DNA from: Nocardiopsis sp. CNT312
GTDB taxonomy: Bacteria; Actinomycetota; Actinomycetes; Streptosporangiales; Streptosporangiaceae
DNA length: 64,000 nucleotides
Assembly: GCF_000515115.1 (NCBI RefSeq)
Contig: NZ_KI911538.1
Coordinates: forward strand, 76,803 to 140,802
Direction: 5' to 3'
Made by a program: the position numbers and the translations under genes
The notes under the pieces: generated by a model
The model's input: only the letters and a program-made list of their open reading frames with translations
The model's database searches: none
Told to the model about the DNA's origin: nothing
In this document: positions 9,824 through 18,370 of the stretch, piece by piece
Position numbering within the stretch: the first letter of the stretch is position 1
Layout of the letters: every line of letters starts with the position of its first letter

Positions 9824-11119
9824 GTGGGTAATCAACAGACTTCCGCAGAGCTCTTCCAGCGTGCGACGGCGGCCATCCCCGGCGGCGTCAACTCACCCGT
9901 CCGCGCCTTCGGCGCCGTCGGTGGCACCCCGCCCTTCTTCGTCAAGGGCGAGGGCCCCTACCTGACCGACACCGAGGGACGCCGGTACGTCGACCTCGTC
10001 TGCTCCTGGGGGCCGCTCATCCTCGGCCACGCCGATCCGGGCGTCGTGGACGCGCTTCACACCGCCGTGGACGCGGGGACCTCCTACGGCGCCCCGACGC
10101 CCGGTGAGGTCGACCTCGCCGAACTGATCGTGGAGCGCACCCCGGTGCGCAAGGTGCGCCTGGTCAACTCCGGCACCGAGGCCACCATGTCCGCCATCCG
10201 CCTGGCCCGCGGCTTCACCGGGCGGAGCAAGATCGTCAAGTTCGCCGGCAACTACCATGGACACGTGGACGCCCTGCTGGCCGCCGCCGGATCGGGTCTG
10301 GCCACGTTCGCCCTGCCGGACTCCCCAGGGGTGACCGGGGCCAGCGCCGCCGACACCCTCGTCCTCCCCTACAACGACCTCGAAGCCGTCGAACGCGCCT
10401 TCACCGAGCACGGCGAGGAGATCGCCTGTGTCATCGCCGAGGCCTGTCCCGCCAACATGGGAGTGGTCCCGCCCAGGGCGGGCTTCAACGCCCGCCTCAA
10501 GGAGATCGCGCACGCCAACGGTGCCCTGTTCGTCCTCGACGAGGTGCTCACCGGTTTCCGGGTGAGCGCCTCCGGCTGGTACGGCCTGGAGGGCGTGGAG
10601 CCCGACCTGATGACCTTCGGCAAGGTCATGGGCGGCGGCCTGCCCGCCGCGGCCTTCGGCGGGCGCGTCGACATCATGGACCGCCTCGCCCCCGAGGGCC
10701 CCGTCTACCAGGCAGGCACCCTCTCAGGGAACCCGCTGGCCACCGCCGCGGGCCTGGCCACGCTGCGCGGTGCCACGCCCTCCGTCTACGCCCGCATCGA
10801 CCACGTCTCCGCCCAGGTGGAGTCGGAGGTGTCCAAGGCGCTCAGCGCCGCCGGGGTGCCGCACCGGGTTCAGGGCGGGGGCAACCTGTTCACGGTGTTC
10901 TTCACCGACCAGGATGTTCACGACTTCGACACCGCCCGTACCACGGACACGGCCAGGTTCTCGGCGTTTTTCCACTCCATGCTGGAACAGGGCGTCTACC
11001 TGCCGCCCGCGGCGTTCGAGGCGTGGTTCTTCTCCGCCGCGCACGACGACACAGCGATCGAGAGGGTGGTCTCCGCCCTGCCCCGGGCGGCCAGAGCGGC
11101 CGCGGAGGCCGGGGCCTGA
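9824..11119 (+). CDS. hemL: Glutamate-1-semialdehyde 2,1-aminomutase
   Basis: Protein of 431 residues, a class-III PLP aminotransferase that makes 5-aminolevulinate from glutamate semialdehyde. The N-terminus [19 protein letters not shown] is diagnostic; the Schiff-base lysine is in [18 protein letters not shown] (Lys267), and [10 protein letters not shown] holds the PLP aspartate. The GTG at 9824 aligns with the family start. It completes the C5 pathway begun by hemA, though in a separate transcription unit. Confidence 0.97.
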   Translation: MGNQQTSAELFQRATAAIPGGVNSPVRAFGAVGGTPPFFVKGEGPYLTDTEGRRYVDLVCSWGPLILGHADPGVVDALHTAVDAGTSYGAPTPGEVDLAELIVERTPVRKVRLVNSGTEATMSAIRLARGFTGRSKIVKFAGNYHGHVDALLAAAGSGLATFALPDSPGVTGASAADTLVLPYNDLEAVERAFTEHGEEIACVIAEACPANMGVVPPRAGFNARLKEIAHANGALFVLDEVLTGFRVSASGWYGLEGVEPDLMTFGKVMGGGLPAAAFGGRVDIMDRLAPEGPVYQAGTLSGNPLATAAGLATLRGATPSVYARIDHVSAQVESEVSKALSAAGVPHRVQGGGNLFTVFFTDQDVHDFDTARTTDTARFSAFFHSMLEQGVYLPPAAFEAWFFSAAHDDTAIERVVSALPRAARAAAEAGA

Positions 11120-11183
11120 CCCCACCGGGGCCGCTCCCCGGGGCACCGCCTCCACGATTCACCGACGAGAAGGACGACCGACG

Positions 11184-11819
11184 ATGACGACGACCACCGT
11201 TGTGCACTTGTTGCGCCATGGCGAGGTGTACAACCCCGCCGGGGTCCTGTACGGCAGGCTTCCCGGATACCACCTGAGCGACCGTGGACAGCAGATGGCC
11301 GAACTCGCCGCCGAGTGGTTCGAGGGCCGTGACATCACCGCACTGTTCTCCTCCCCTCTGGACCGGACCCAGGAGACCGCGGTCCCGCTCCAGAAGGCCC
11401 TGGACCTGCCCGTCGTCCTCGACGACCGGCTCGTGGAGGCGGGCAACAAGCTCCAGGGCCGCAGCCTCTCCAGCCGGTCCGCACGCGATCCCCGTGTCCT
11501 GCGGCGCCTGTACAACCCGTTTCGGCCCTCCTGGGGGGAGCCCTACTCCCAGATCGTCGAGCGTATGCTCCAGGTGGTCAAGCTCGCACGCAAAGCCGCT
11601 TGGGGGCATGAGGCGGTCTGTGTGAGCCACCAGTTGCCGATCTGGATGATGCGCCGCGTGGCCGAGAGCAAACGCCTGTGGCACAGGCCGGACCGTCGCG
11701 AGTGCAACCTCGCGAGCGTCACCTCCCTGACCTTCGCAGACCAGAGCCTCGTCCGTGTGGACTACGCCGAACCGGCGGCCGCGCTCTACACCGGTGAGGC
11801 CGCTCCTCCCGGGGCATGA
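11184..11819 (+). CDS. Histidine phosphatase (phosphoglycerate-mutase family)
   Basis: Protein of 211 residues with the phosphatase signature VVHLLRHGEVYN (His12) and the second catalytic half in CVSHQLPIWMMRR. LFSSPLDRTQETA is the usual 'SSPLxRAxQTA' region. It lacks the loops of glycolytic mutases, so a phosphatase on an unknown small substrate is likely. It lies 64 bases after hemL, a conserved actinobacterial arrangement. A GAAGGA site precedes the ATG. Confidence 0.85.
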   Translation: MTTTTVVHLLRHGEVYNPAGVLYGRLPGYHLSDRGQQMAELAAEWFEGRDITALFSSPLDRTQETAVPLQKALDLPVVLDDRLVEAGNKLQGRSLSSRSARDPRVLRRLYNPFRPSWGEPYSQIVERMLQVVKLARKAAWGHEAVCVSHQLPIWMMRRVAESKRLWHRPDRRECNLASVTSLTFADQSLVRVDYAEPAAALYTGEAAPPGA

Positions 11820-12043
11820 GCCCGAGCGCCGTCACGGACCGGTAAGCTGGGGCTTCGGGCGCGGTGGGCCCACATCCCCGTGGTGTCGGCCCGGCCGCTT
11901 CGCCGGGGGCCGGATCGCCCGGGCCTTTCCGTGCCCGAAGCCGGTCGGCGCCGGGCACGGCGGCCGTACCCGAACTCCTCGCCGGTTCCCCACCGCCAGC
12001 GGTGCGGTGTGTCCGGCACGTCAGTCAGCGAGAAGGTGGTCCC

Positions 12044-12142
12044 ATGGGTTCCGTCATCAAGAAGCGCCGCAAGCGGATGGCGAAGAAGAAGCACCGCAAG
12101 CTTCTCAAGCGCACTCGCGTGCAGCGCCGCAACAAGAAGTAG
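12044..12142 (+). CDS. 30S ribosomal protein bS22 (AURKAIP1/COX24 domain)
   Basis: A 32-residue, extremely basic protein starting [19 protein letters not shown] and ending VQRRNKK. It is nearly identical to the small mycobacterial ribosomal protein bS22 seen in 70S structures. Length and sequence fit the whole family. A ribosome site (GAAGG) lies 10 bases upstream. A TAAGCT -10-like box occurs about 200 bases upstream, and the leader is very GC-rich with stems such as GGCCCGGC/GCCGGGGGCC. Confidence 0.92.
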   Translation: MGSVIKKRRKRMAKKKHRKLLKRTRVQRRNKK

Positions 12143-12359
12143 GGCCGGGCGCGGCGAACGTCGTCTCTCCGCGGACGGAGACGGGCCCCGTGCGCGTCCC
12201 GACGCGGAGAAGCCCTCCCCTTCCCAGCGCCGCCGGGTGAGCGGCCGGAGGGAATGTTCCGGGCGTAGCGCCGTTGTAGGTCGTGTGTTCCGGTGGGCGG
12301 TCCGCCCCTGGTCCGCTTCTGTCGGCTCCCCGCCCGCTGCTCCCAAGGAACGTGTCGCC

Positions 12360-13289
12360 ATGGCTCGTGTCGCCGTCGTCACCGGTGTGTCCGCCCCCTT
12401 CGCCGCCAGGGTCGCCCGGATCCTCGTGGAGGAACCCGGCGTGCACCGGGTCATCGGCGCGGACTCCGTGCCGCCAACCGGGGGTGAGCTGCCGGGAGGG
12501 GCCGAGTACGCCCATGTCGACCTGCACGACGAGAGCCTGGCCCGGATCGTCTCCGAGTCCGGTGCCGACCTGGTCCTGCACCTGGGGCTGGACGCGGCCC
12601 AGGGCCACGGGCGTGAGGAGCACCTCCTGGGAGCCATGCGGGCACTGACCGCCGCGCAGCGCTCCCCCTCCGTGCGACGCCTGGTCGTGCGCTCCAGCGC
12701 GGCTCTGGAGGACGGCGGCGCGGAGGAGGTCGAACGGCACACGCTCGGCCTGTTGCGCCGCCGCCCCGACATGTCGGTCGCGGTCCTGAGGTTTGCCAAC
12801 CTCATCGGGCCCTCTGCCGACACCCCCCTCACCCGTTACCTCGACTCCCCGGTCGTCCCCACCGTGCTCGGCCACGACCCGGACGTGCGGTTCCTGCACG
12901 AGGACGACGCCGTCGAGGCCGCCGCTCGGATGGCGCTCAGCGACGAGACCGGCCTCTTCGACCTGGCGGGCGAGGACTCCGTGCCCCTGTCGGAGTGCCT
13001 GCGCAGGGTCGGGGGACGCCGTATGCCGGTGCCCGCGGCCGGCCTGCGGGTGCTGCGCGGCCTCAACAGGTACGGTCGGATCGGCTACGCCAGTTCCAGC
13101 GCTCCCCGCACGGGTACCGCGGTGCCGGGGGAGTGGGAGCCCGCGCCGCTGGAGCACGCACTCCGGTGGGCGCCCGCGCACAGCTCTCCCCAGGCCTTCG
13201 AGTCCTACGCGGCTCACCGCCGCCGGTCCGGAGCCGGCCTGCGGGCCGTGCACCTGCTCACGCTCGCGAGGGCGGGTCTGCGGCGGTGA
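12360..13289 (+). CDS. NAD-dependent epimerase/dehydratase-like protein
   Basis: Protein of 309 residues of the extended SDR fold. The N-terminal nucleotide loop reads VVTGVSAPFAARVARIL, a degenerate form of TGxxGxxG in which glycines are replaced, so NAD binding may be weakened. VLRFANLIGPSADTPLTRYL and VRFLHEDDAVEA are typical of actinobacterial relatives next to bS22. The substrate is unknown. AAGGA lies 10 bases before the ATG. It converges on the HAD phosphatase gene. Confidence 0.8.
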   Translation: MARVAVVTGVSAPFAARVARILVEEPGVHRVIGADSVPPTGGELPGGAEYAHVDLHDESLARIVSESGADLVLHLGLDAAQGHGREEHLLGAMRALTAAQRSPSVRRLVVRSSAALEDGGAEEVERHTLGLLRRRPDMSVAVLRFANLIGPSADTPLTRYLDSPVVPTVLGHDPDVRFLHEDDAVEAAARMALSDETGLFDLAGEDSVPLSECLRRVGGRRMPVPAAGLRVLRGLNRYGRIGYASSSAPRTGTAVPGEWEPAPLEHALRWAPAHSSPQAFESYAAHRRRSGAGLRAVHLLTLARAGLRR

Positions 13290-13349
13290 GGGGCCGGCCC
13301 CGCCGGGAGAAGGGCCGTGCTGAGCGGGTCCCCTGCGCCCGTCGTCCCC

Positions 13350-14147
13350 TCAGGGCGTCCCGCGGCGCCGAAGGGCGCGTATCGCCACCGCCCCGGCCGC
13401 GGCCCCCGCGAGCGTGACCGGTATCGCGGCCTTCAGTGTCTGTCGGTGCCTGCGGAAGTCGTGCACGGGCCAGGCGTGGGTGCGCGCGTAGCGGCGCAGG
13501 TCCCCGTCGGGGTTGACCGCGTGCGGCTTGCCCACGAGCGACAGCAGGGGCAGGTCGTTGGAGGAGTCGCTGTAGGCCGAGCAGACCGCCAGGTCCCAGC
13601 CCTTCTCACGGGCGAGCGCGTCCACCGCCTCGGCCTTGGCGGGTCCGTGCAGCAGGTCTCCGTTGAGCCGTCCCGTGTACACGCCGTCGATCGTCTCGGC
13701 CCGGGTACCGAGTGCACCGGTCAGCCCCAGGCGCTTGCGGATGATCTGGGCGAGTTCGACGGGGGTGGCCGTCACCAGCCACACTGCCTGTCCCGCGTCC
13801 AGGTGGTGTTGGACGAGCCTGCGCGTACCCTCCCAGATGCGGTCGGCCATGGAGTCGTCGTAGATCTCCTCGCACAGGTCGACCAGGTCGGCGACGCCGT
13901 GCCCGGCCACGAACGCCAGGGCGGCCTCGCGGGCGGCGTCGATGTGCTCGGGCTGCTCGGAACCGGTGACGCGGAAGAGGGTCTGCCCCCACGCGAACCG
14001 GAGCAGGTCACGGGTGGTGAACAGGTCGCGGGCCGCCAGGCCCCGCGCGAAGTGGTAGATCGACGCCCCGCGCATCAGGGTGTTGTCCACGTCGAAGAAG
14101 GCGGCTCCCGCCCCCGCCGCAGGCGGTCGCGGCACGTCGTGCGGCAC
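13350..14147 (-). CDS. HAD-IB family phosphatase (SerB-like)
   Basis: Protein of 265 residues. Motif I is AAFFDVDNTLMRGAS; motif II is VWLVTATP; motif III is AVCSAYSDSSNDLPLLSLVGKPHAVNPD, all in the order of HAD-IB enzymes. Related proteins include phosphoserine and CicA-type phosphatases. The C-terminus carries a hydrophobic helix (IPVTLAGAAAGAVAI) that may anchor it in the membrane. The GTG at 14147 is chosen because AGGAGAG lies 5 bases before it; an ATG farther upstream would add 38 unlikely residues. Confidence 0.88.
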   Translation of the reverse strand: MPHDVPRPPAAGAGAAFFDVDNTLMRGASIYHFARGLAARDLFTTRDLLRFAWGQTLFRVTGSEQPEHIDAAREAALAFVAGHGVADLVDLCEEIYDDSMADRIWEGTRRLVQHHLDAGQAVWLVTATPVELAQIIRKRLGLTGALGTRAETIDGVYTGRLNGDLLHGPAKAEAVDALAREKGWDLAVCSAYSDSSNDLPLLSLVGKPHAVNPDGDLRRYARTHAWPVHDFRRHRQTLKAAIPVTLAGAAAGAVAIRALRRRGTP

Positions 14148-14269
14148 GGTTCTCTCCTGGCTCGAGTGGGAGGCGGAACCTCCGGCTGTCCGGGGTGAGG
14201 TCCCCGCTGACCCGACCCTATGGCCCTCCGGAGGGAGGGTGGGGCCACCTGCTTCCCACAATATTTCAC

Positions 14270-14283
14270 GTGATGAACATCAC
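14270..14283 (+). promoter_or_regulatory. Operator-like dyad GTGATG-AA-CATCAC
   Basis: A perfect 6-bp inverted repeat around two bases, within a locally AT-richer stretch (about 14260-14400) that separates the divergent HAD phosphatase and membrane-ABM genes. Its size and symmetry fit a GntR- or Xre-like regulator site. No cognate regulator is adjacent. Confidence 0.4.
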
Positions 14284-14401
14284 ATGGCCGAGGTGGGATG
14301 CGCCTGCATTCTGCGAAATCATCCCATGTCATGCACTTTGTTCTCTTTGTTCTCTTCGTGACGTGCACATCCACCCGTCGGCGTGCAGCATCATTGTCGG
14401 G

Positions 14402-15568
14402 ATGGTGACGGTAGGACTGGCATTCATAAGCGCGTTGGTGGCTTGGAGCGCCACCGCCGCGCTCGCCGCGTATGCCCAACGTCGTCCCAGCGCTTCCGCG
14501 GTCGGCTGGCTGGTCGCGGCCCTCGGGATGGCGGTCGGGCTCAGCGCCGGCGTGATCGGCGTGATCCTGGGCTTCGGTGAGCTCACCTTCCGGCTGCTGC
14601 AGATCGGGATCAGCCTTCTCGGACCGCTCTACATCGCCTGGGGCGCGGTCGAGTTCGGCGTGCGTTCCGCCCAGGGCCGGTTCACCTCCCGGCTGCTGCT
14701 GAGCGCGTTCACCGTCGTCCCTCTGGTGATCCTCTTCGTCGACCGGGTGAGCGGCCACTTCGAGCGCGCCTTCCCCGCGATGGGCGAGCACTACGATCTT
14801 GTCCCGCGCGCGGTCCTCGGTGCCGCCCACGTGCTCGTGATCGCCTTCCTGGCCTGGGCCGTGATCGCGTCGGCCCGGCGCCTGGACGGCGACCGCGACC
14901 GGCTCACCGAGCTGTCCGTCCTCGGCCTGGCCGCCTTGGCGGCCCTGCTCAGCACCCTCGTCGGCCGTGTCGGCCTCGACGTCGTGGGGCCGCTCCTGGC
15001 ACTGGGCTCCGTCGCCGCACTGTGGGGCGCCTGCGCGCTCGCCGCGGGTGTGCCGCGGCGTTCGGCCCCTCGGGACGACTACGACGAGTACGACGACGGG
15101 GCCGACGGTGACACAGAACCCTATGACGACCCCCGGGAGAAGCCCGTGCGCCGCAGGCGTCACACCTCCAAGTCCGCCGACTACGACGACTACTACTACG
15201 ACGACGAGGCGCCCGAGCCGGAGCGGATCCCGCCCCGGCTGCGCGGCGTCATCACGATCTACACCCTCGTCGACGGCCAGGCCCCCGAATTCGACCGGCT
15301 CACCGACGCCGTCGTGGCGGAGGTGTCGCGCCGGGAGCCGGACACCCTGTTGTTCGCGTGCCACACGGTCCCCAGCGCCCCCCTCCAGCGCATCGTCTAC
15401 GCGATCTACCGCGACGAACTCGCCCAGGAGGAGCACGAGCGCCAGCCGCACGTCATGGAGTTCGCCCGCCGCGGCCCCGCCCACGTGGTCGCCACCAACG
15501 TCATCGAACTCTCCCTCTCCGGGGCCTCGGCCAGCGACAGTCTCGTTTCGATGCTCATGCCGCACTGA
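14402..15568 (+). CDS. Integral membrane protein fused to an ABM-like monooxygenase domain
   Basis: Protein of 388 residues. Residues 1-220 hold about seven hydrophobic helices. A strongly acidic and Tyr-rich linker (DDYDEYDDGADGD and DYDDYYYDDE) with a basic patch (RRRRHTSKS) follows. The last 110 residues (from VITIYTLVDGQAPEFD) look like an antibiotic-biosynthesis-monooxygenase ferredoxin fold. The ATG at 14402 begins at the first helix; its ribosome site is weak. The ABM call is by pattern and not certain. Confidence 0.7.
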   Translation: MVTVGLAFISALVAWSATAALAAYAQRRPSASAVGWLVAALGMAVGLSAGVIGVILGFGELTFRLLQIGISLLGPLYIAWGAVEFGVRSAQGRFTSRLLLSAFTVVPLVILFVDRVSGHFERAFPAMGEHYDLVPRAVLGAAHVLVIAFLAWAVIASARRLDGDRDRLTELSVLGLAALAALLSTLVGRVGLDVVGPLLALGSVAALWGACALAAGVPRRSAPRDDYDEYDDGADGDTEPYDDPREKPVRRRRHTSKSADYDDYYYDDEAPEPERIPPRLRGVITIYTLVDGQAPEFDRLTDAVVAEVSRREPDTLLFACHTVPSAPLQRIVYAIYRDELAQEEHERQPHVMEFARRGPAHVVATNVIELSLSGASASDSLVSMLMPH

Positions 15569-15796
15569 GACCGTGTGCGATCACCCGCACACGCGCGGGC
15601 CGCGGTCCGGTGGGCGAATGTCTCAAACCGGTGTATTTCGGTACGGGCCGATGAACCGGAACGAGGTCTCTTGCGTCCGATGGGGGTGAAGTACCCTCCT
15701 AACTGTTCTCATGACCGGCCCCGTCTGGTGCCGAGGGCGTGCGATGACAGCCCGGCGGAACGCCCCGCCCGCGGCCGCGCCTGAGCGAAAGAAAGT

Positions 15797-16504
15797 GTGC
15801 TGGGACTCATGCGTAAGTTCCTCATCGTCCTGTTGTTCCTCATCGCGTGCGGCGTCGTGGCCGCCGACATCGTGCTCCGCGGCGTCGCGGAGGACCTGGC
15901 CTCAGAGCGGATCGTCCAGACCGGTGCGACCGACGAGGCGCACGTGGCCATCGGCGGATGGGCCTTCCTCCCCCAGGTCATCACCGGCGAGTACGAGCGG
16001 ATCGTCATCACCGCGGACAGCGCGTCCGCTGCCGGTATGACCATCGAGCAGATCGAGGTCTCGGCGACCGGGGTCGAGGCGCCCCTGTCCGAACTGCTCG
16101 CACAGCCCTTGCTCGTCGCCGGTCAGGTCGAGGGCTCGTTCGTGGTCCCCTACTCCTACTTCGGCTCGCGCTTGCCGGAGGGCGTCTCCTTCAGTACCGA
16201 GGGCGGCGAACCGCGCATCAGCGGCGAGCTGGCCTTGCCGGGGACCGGCCGGAGCGTCCCGGTCACGGCCGGCGGCGAGTTCACCGTCGACGGTGACGTC
16301 GTGGCCCTGACCCCCGTGGACGTGCAGGCGGGAGACGGCTCCCTCGACGCCGGACCCGTGGCCGAGGGCATGCTGAGCTTCGACTTCGAGACGCCCGAAC
16401 TGCCGTTCGGCCTGTCGCTGACCGACATGGAGACCGCCTCCAACGGGCTGCGGATCACCGGTGTCGGCCAGGACGTCTCCCTGGCGGGATCCGAAGCGGC
16501 CTGA
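15797..16504 (+). CDS. DUF2993 (LmeA-type) membrane-anchored lipid-binding protein
   Basis: Protein of 235 residues starting with a signal anchor (FLIVLLFLIACGVVAADIVL) followed by the DUF2993 beta-rich domain, with SERIVQTGATDEAHVAIGGWAFLPQVITGEYERI matching the family opening in composition and order. In mycobacteria the relative LmeA binds phospholipid and supports lipomannan maturation. A GTG at 15797 and an ATG at 15809 are both possible starts; the shorter one lacks only four residues. Confidence 0.82.
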   Translation: MLGLMRKFLIVLLFLIACGVVAADIVLRGVAEDLASERIVQTGATDEAHVAIGGWAFLPQVITGEYERIVITADSASAAGMTIEQIEVSATGVEAPLSELLAQPLLVAGQVEGSFVVPYSYFGSRLPEGVSFSTEGGEPRISGELALPGTGRSVPVTAGGEFTVDGDVVALTPVDVQAGDGSLDAGPVAEGMLSFDFETPELPFGLSLTDMETASNGLRITGVGQDVSLAGSEAA

Positions 16505-16573
16505 TCGGACCGCGCGGGGCCGGGGAGGCACGGTAGCCGCCCCCGCGTACGGCCCCTGTGATCCAGGCCACCC

Positions 16574-16603
16574 GTGACAAACACCCGTGCGGGCCTGTAG
16601 TTT
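16574..16603 (+). promoter_or_regulatory. Promoter of the Cys-rich leader peptide
   Basis: GTGACA (16574-16579) and TAGTTT (16598-16603) are separated by 18 bases, a fair -35/-10 pair. The -10 ends 7 bases before the GTG of the leader peptide, so the transcript would start at or next to the start codon, that is, leaderless, as reported for mycobacterial relatives. Confidence 0.5.
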
Positions 16604-16610
16604 CGAGTGC

Positions 16611-16697
16611 GTGACTTCTTTGACGAGCGCGTATCTGACGAAGCGACGGGCAGTGGACTTCTGCCGTGTCGCCGCCGCGCTCTGTCTGTGTCCCTAG
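16611..16697 (+). CDS. Ms5788A-type Cys-rich leader peptide
   Basis: A 28-codon frame starting GTG and ending TAG. Its core LTKRRAVDFCRVAAALCLCP matches the actinobacterial leader family (LTKRRAVDLCRVA...C) found before sulfurtransferase genes and first described as Ms5788A in Mycobacterium smegmatis, where translation of cysteine codons controls the downstream operon. Cysteines are at 18, 25 and 27, near the stop. It lies 280 bases upstream of the sulfurtransferase gene, in a stretch otherwise without genes. The match of core, position and neighbour is strong. Confidence 0.85.
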   Translation: MTSLTSAYLTKRRAVDFCRVAAALCLCP

Positions 16698-16862
16698 AGT
16701 TCGGGTCCCGTCGACCCGCGCCCTCTCCCGCGAACGGCCTGGTTTCCCACGAACGCGGTTGGAAACGATCACGCCATGCGCCTCGGTACCTCCCAGCGGC
16801 ACACCGCCGCGCCCGCTCCGTGCCCTGCCGCTTCCGGCATGCCGTGCGCACCCCCGTACCCA

Positions 16863-16920
16863 GGGCGCTTCCGCTGCGGAGCGCCCGACCCCCGGCCGAC
16901 CGGGCGTAGTCTCTGCCCGG
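16863..16920 (+). promoter_or_regulatory. Two stem-loops between leader peptide and sulfurtransferase
   Basis: Stem one pairs GGGCGCT with AGCGCCC (16863-16869 / 16880-16886), extendable inward to about 10 bp with one bulge. Stem two pairs CCGGGC with GCCCGG (16900-16905 / 16915-16920). They are candidates for the attenuation structures expected downstream of a cysteine-sensing leader. No alternative pairing with the leader was worked out. Confidence 0.4.
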
Positions 16921-16975
16921 AGAGCACCGACCAGATACACGCGATCACCACGCGAACAACCACAGGAGGTTCCCT

Positions 16976-17821
16976 ATGAGCCGCTCCGACGTCCTTGTGG
17001 ACGCCGACTGGGTGGAGGCTCACCTGGACGATGACAACGTGGTCCTCGTCGAGGTCGACGAAGACACGTCGGCGTACGACAAGGGGCACATCCCCGGCGC
17101 CGTCAAGATCGACTGGAAGAAGGACCTCCAGGACCCGGTCCGCCGCGACTTCGTCGACCGCGCCGGGTTCGAGAAGCTGCTGTCCGCCAAGGGCATCTCC
17201 AACGACGACCTCGTGGTGCTGTACGGCGGCAACAACAACTGGTTCGCCGCCTACGCCTACTGGTACTTCAAGCTGTACGGCCACAGCAGCGTCCGTCTCA
17301 TGGACGGCGGTCGCAAGAAGTGGGAGCTCGACTCCCGCGCGCTCGTCGAAGAGGTCCCGGAGCGGTCCGCCACCCAGTACAAGGCCCAGGACCAGGACCT
17401 GTCCATCCGGGCCTTCCGCGACGAGGTCGTCGAGGCCATCGGCGCCAAGGACCTGGTCGACGTCCGCTCGCCCGACGAGTTCACCGGCAAGCTGCTGGCC
17501 CCCGCGCACCTGCCGCAGGAGACCTCGCAGCGCCCCGGCCACATCCCGACGGCGCGCAACATCCCGTGGGCGAAGACCGCCAACGAGGACGGCACGTTCA
17601 AGACCGCCGAGGAGCTGCGCGAGCTCTACACCGGGGCCGGCGTGGACCTGGACAAGGACATCATCGCCTACTGCCGTATCGGTGAGCGCTCCTCGCACAC
17701 CTGGTTCGCCCTGCACGAGATCGTGGGGCTGGAGAACGTGAAGAACTACGACGGCTCGTGGACCGAGTACGGCTCCCTGGTGGGCGTCCCGGTCGAATTG
17801 GGAGAGGCTGAGGCCAAGTGA
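16976..17821 (+). CDS. sseA: Thiosulfate/3-mercaptopyruvate sulfurtransferase (rhodanese)
   Basis: Protein of 281 residues with two rhodanese domains (about 1-125 and 150-281). The active cysteine lies in AYCRIGERSSHTWF of the second domain; the first is inactive, as usual. YDKGHIPGAVKIDW and PGHIPTARNIPW are the paired domain signatures. AGGAGG lies 6 bases before the ATG. Mycobacterial relatives are named CysA2/CysA3. Its stop overlaps the start of the DUF1416 gene, so the two are one operon controlled by the leader peptide. Confidence 0.93.
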   Translation: MSRSDVLVDADWVEAHLDDDNVVLVEVDEDTSAYDKGHIPGAVKIDWKKDLQDPVRRDFVDRAGFEKLLSAKGISNDDLVVLYGGNNNWFAAYAYWYFKLYGHSSVRLMDGGRKKWELDSRALVEEVPERSATQYKAQDQDLSIRAFRDEVVEAIGAKDLVDVRSPDEFTGKLLAPAHLPQETSQRPGHIPTARNIPWAKTANEDGTFKTAEELRELYTGAGVDLDKDIIAYCRIGERSSHTWFALHEIVGLENVKNYDGSWTEYGSLVGVPVELGEAEAK

Positions 17822-18123
17822 GTGACGGATGCGGAGCCCCGGTCGGCGGGGTGGCCCTCGCCGATGTCGACGCCGGTGACCAGGCGGTCATCCAGGGCAC
17901 GGTGATCCGGGACGGCAAGCCGCTGCGCGGTGCCTACGCCCGGCTTCTGAACGAGTCCGACGACTTCGTCGGCGAGGTGGCCACCGGTGACGAGGGCACC
18001 TTCCGCTTCTTCGCCGCCGACGGCACGTGGAAGGTGCGCGTCCTGGCCTCCCAGGGCTTCAGCGGCGAGTACCCGGTCCAGGCCGAGGTGGGCAAGGTCA
18101 TCGACCTCCAGGTCCAGGCCTGA
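17818..18123 (+). CDS. DUF1416 protein (SseC-like)
   Basis: Protein of 101 residues matching the actinobacterial DUF1416 family, called SseC in mycobacteria: SDGCGAPVGG at the start, then a transthyretin-like beta sandwich (IQGTVIRDGKPLRGAYARLL ... FFAADGTWKVRVLA). The GTG start overlaps the sulfurtransferase stop by GTGA. It is always found next to the sulfurtransferase; its role in thiosulfate or sulfur transfer is unproven. Confidence 0.9.
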   Translation: MSDGCGAPVGGVALADVDAGDQAVIQGTVIRDGKPLRGAYARLLNESDDFVGEVATGDEGTFRFFAADGTWKVRVLASQGFSGEYPVQAEVGKVIDLQVQA

Positions 18124-18146
18124 CCCACGGGCCCGGCACACCGAAC

Positions 18147-18190
18147 GGGGCGCCGACCGCGACGGGGGATCCCGTCGCGGTCGGCGCCCC
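18147..18190 (+). terminator. Perfect 20-bp stem terminator
   Basis: GGGGCGCCGACCGCGACGGG (18147-18166) pairs without mismatch with 18171-18190 around a GGAT loop, 24 bases after the DUF1416 stop. It is the longest perfect stem seen in the window. There is no U-run. The 180 bases that follow up to the next start hold nothing else recognisable. Confidence 0.85.
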
Positions 18191-18370
18191 GCCGCCGTCG
18201 GGGCCTCCCCGACGACGGCTCGCCGCCGCGCCGATTTCGGCGCCCTGGCCCTGGAAGCGCGGTGCGCGGCCTGCTTGACTTGGGGCCGCGGGCCGTTGAC
18301 GGTCTCCGGTCCGCGGCCCGGACGCGCAGCCGGACCACTCCGCCGAGGCCGCGCAGGAGGTGTTCGGATC

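Noticed and set aside
17987-18370. In-frame extension upstream of the 701-residue membrane protein
   Set aside because: It runs through the DUF1416 gene and the perfect terminator stem, and has Arg/Pro-rich composition; the GTG at 18371 has a good ribosome site.
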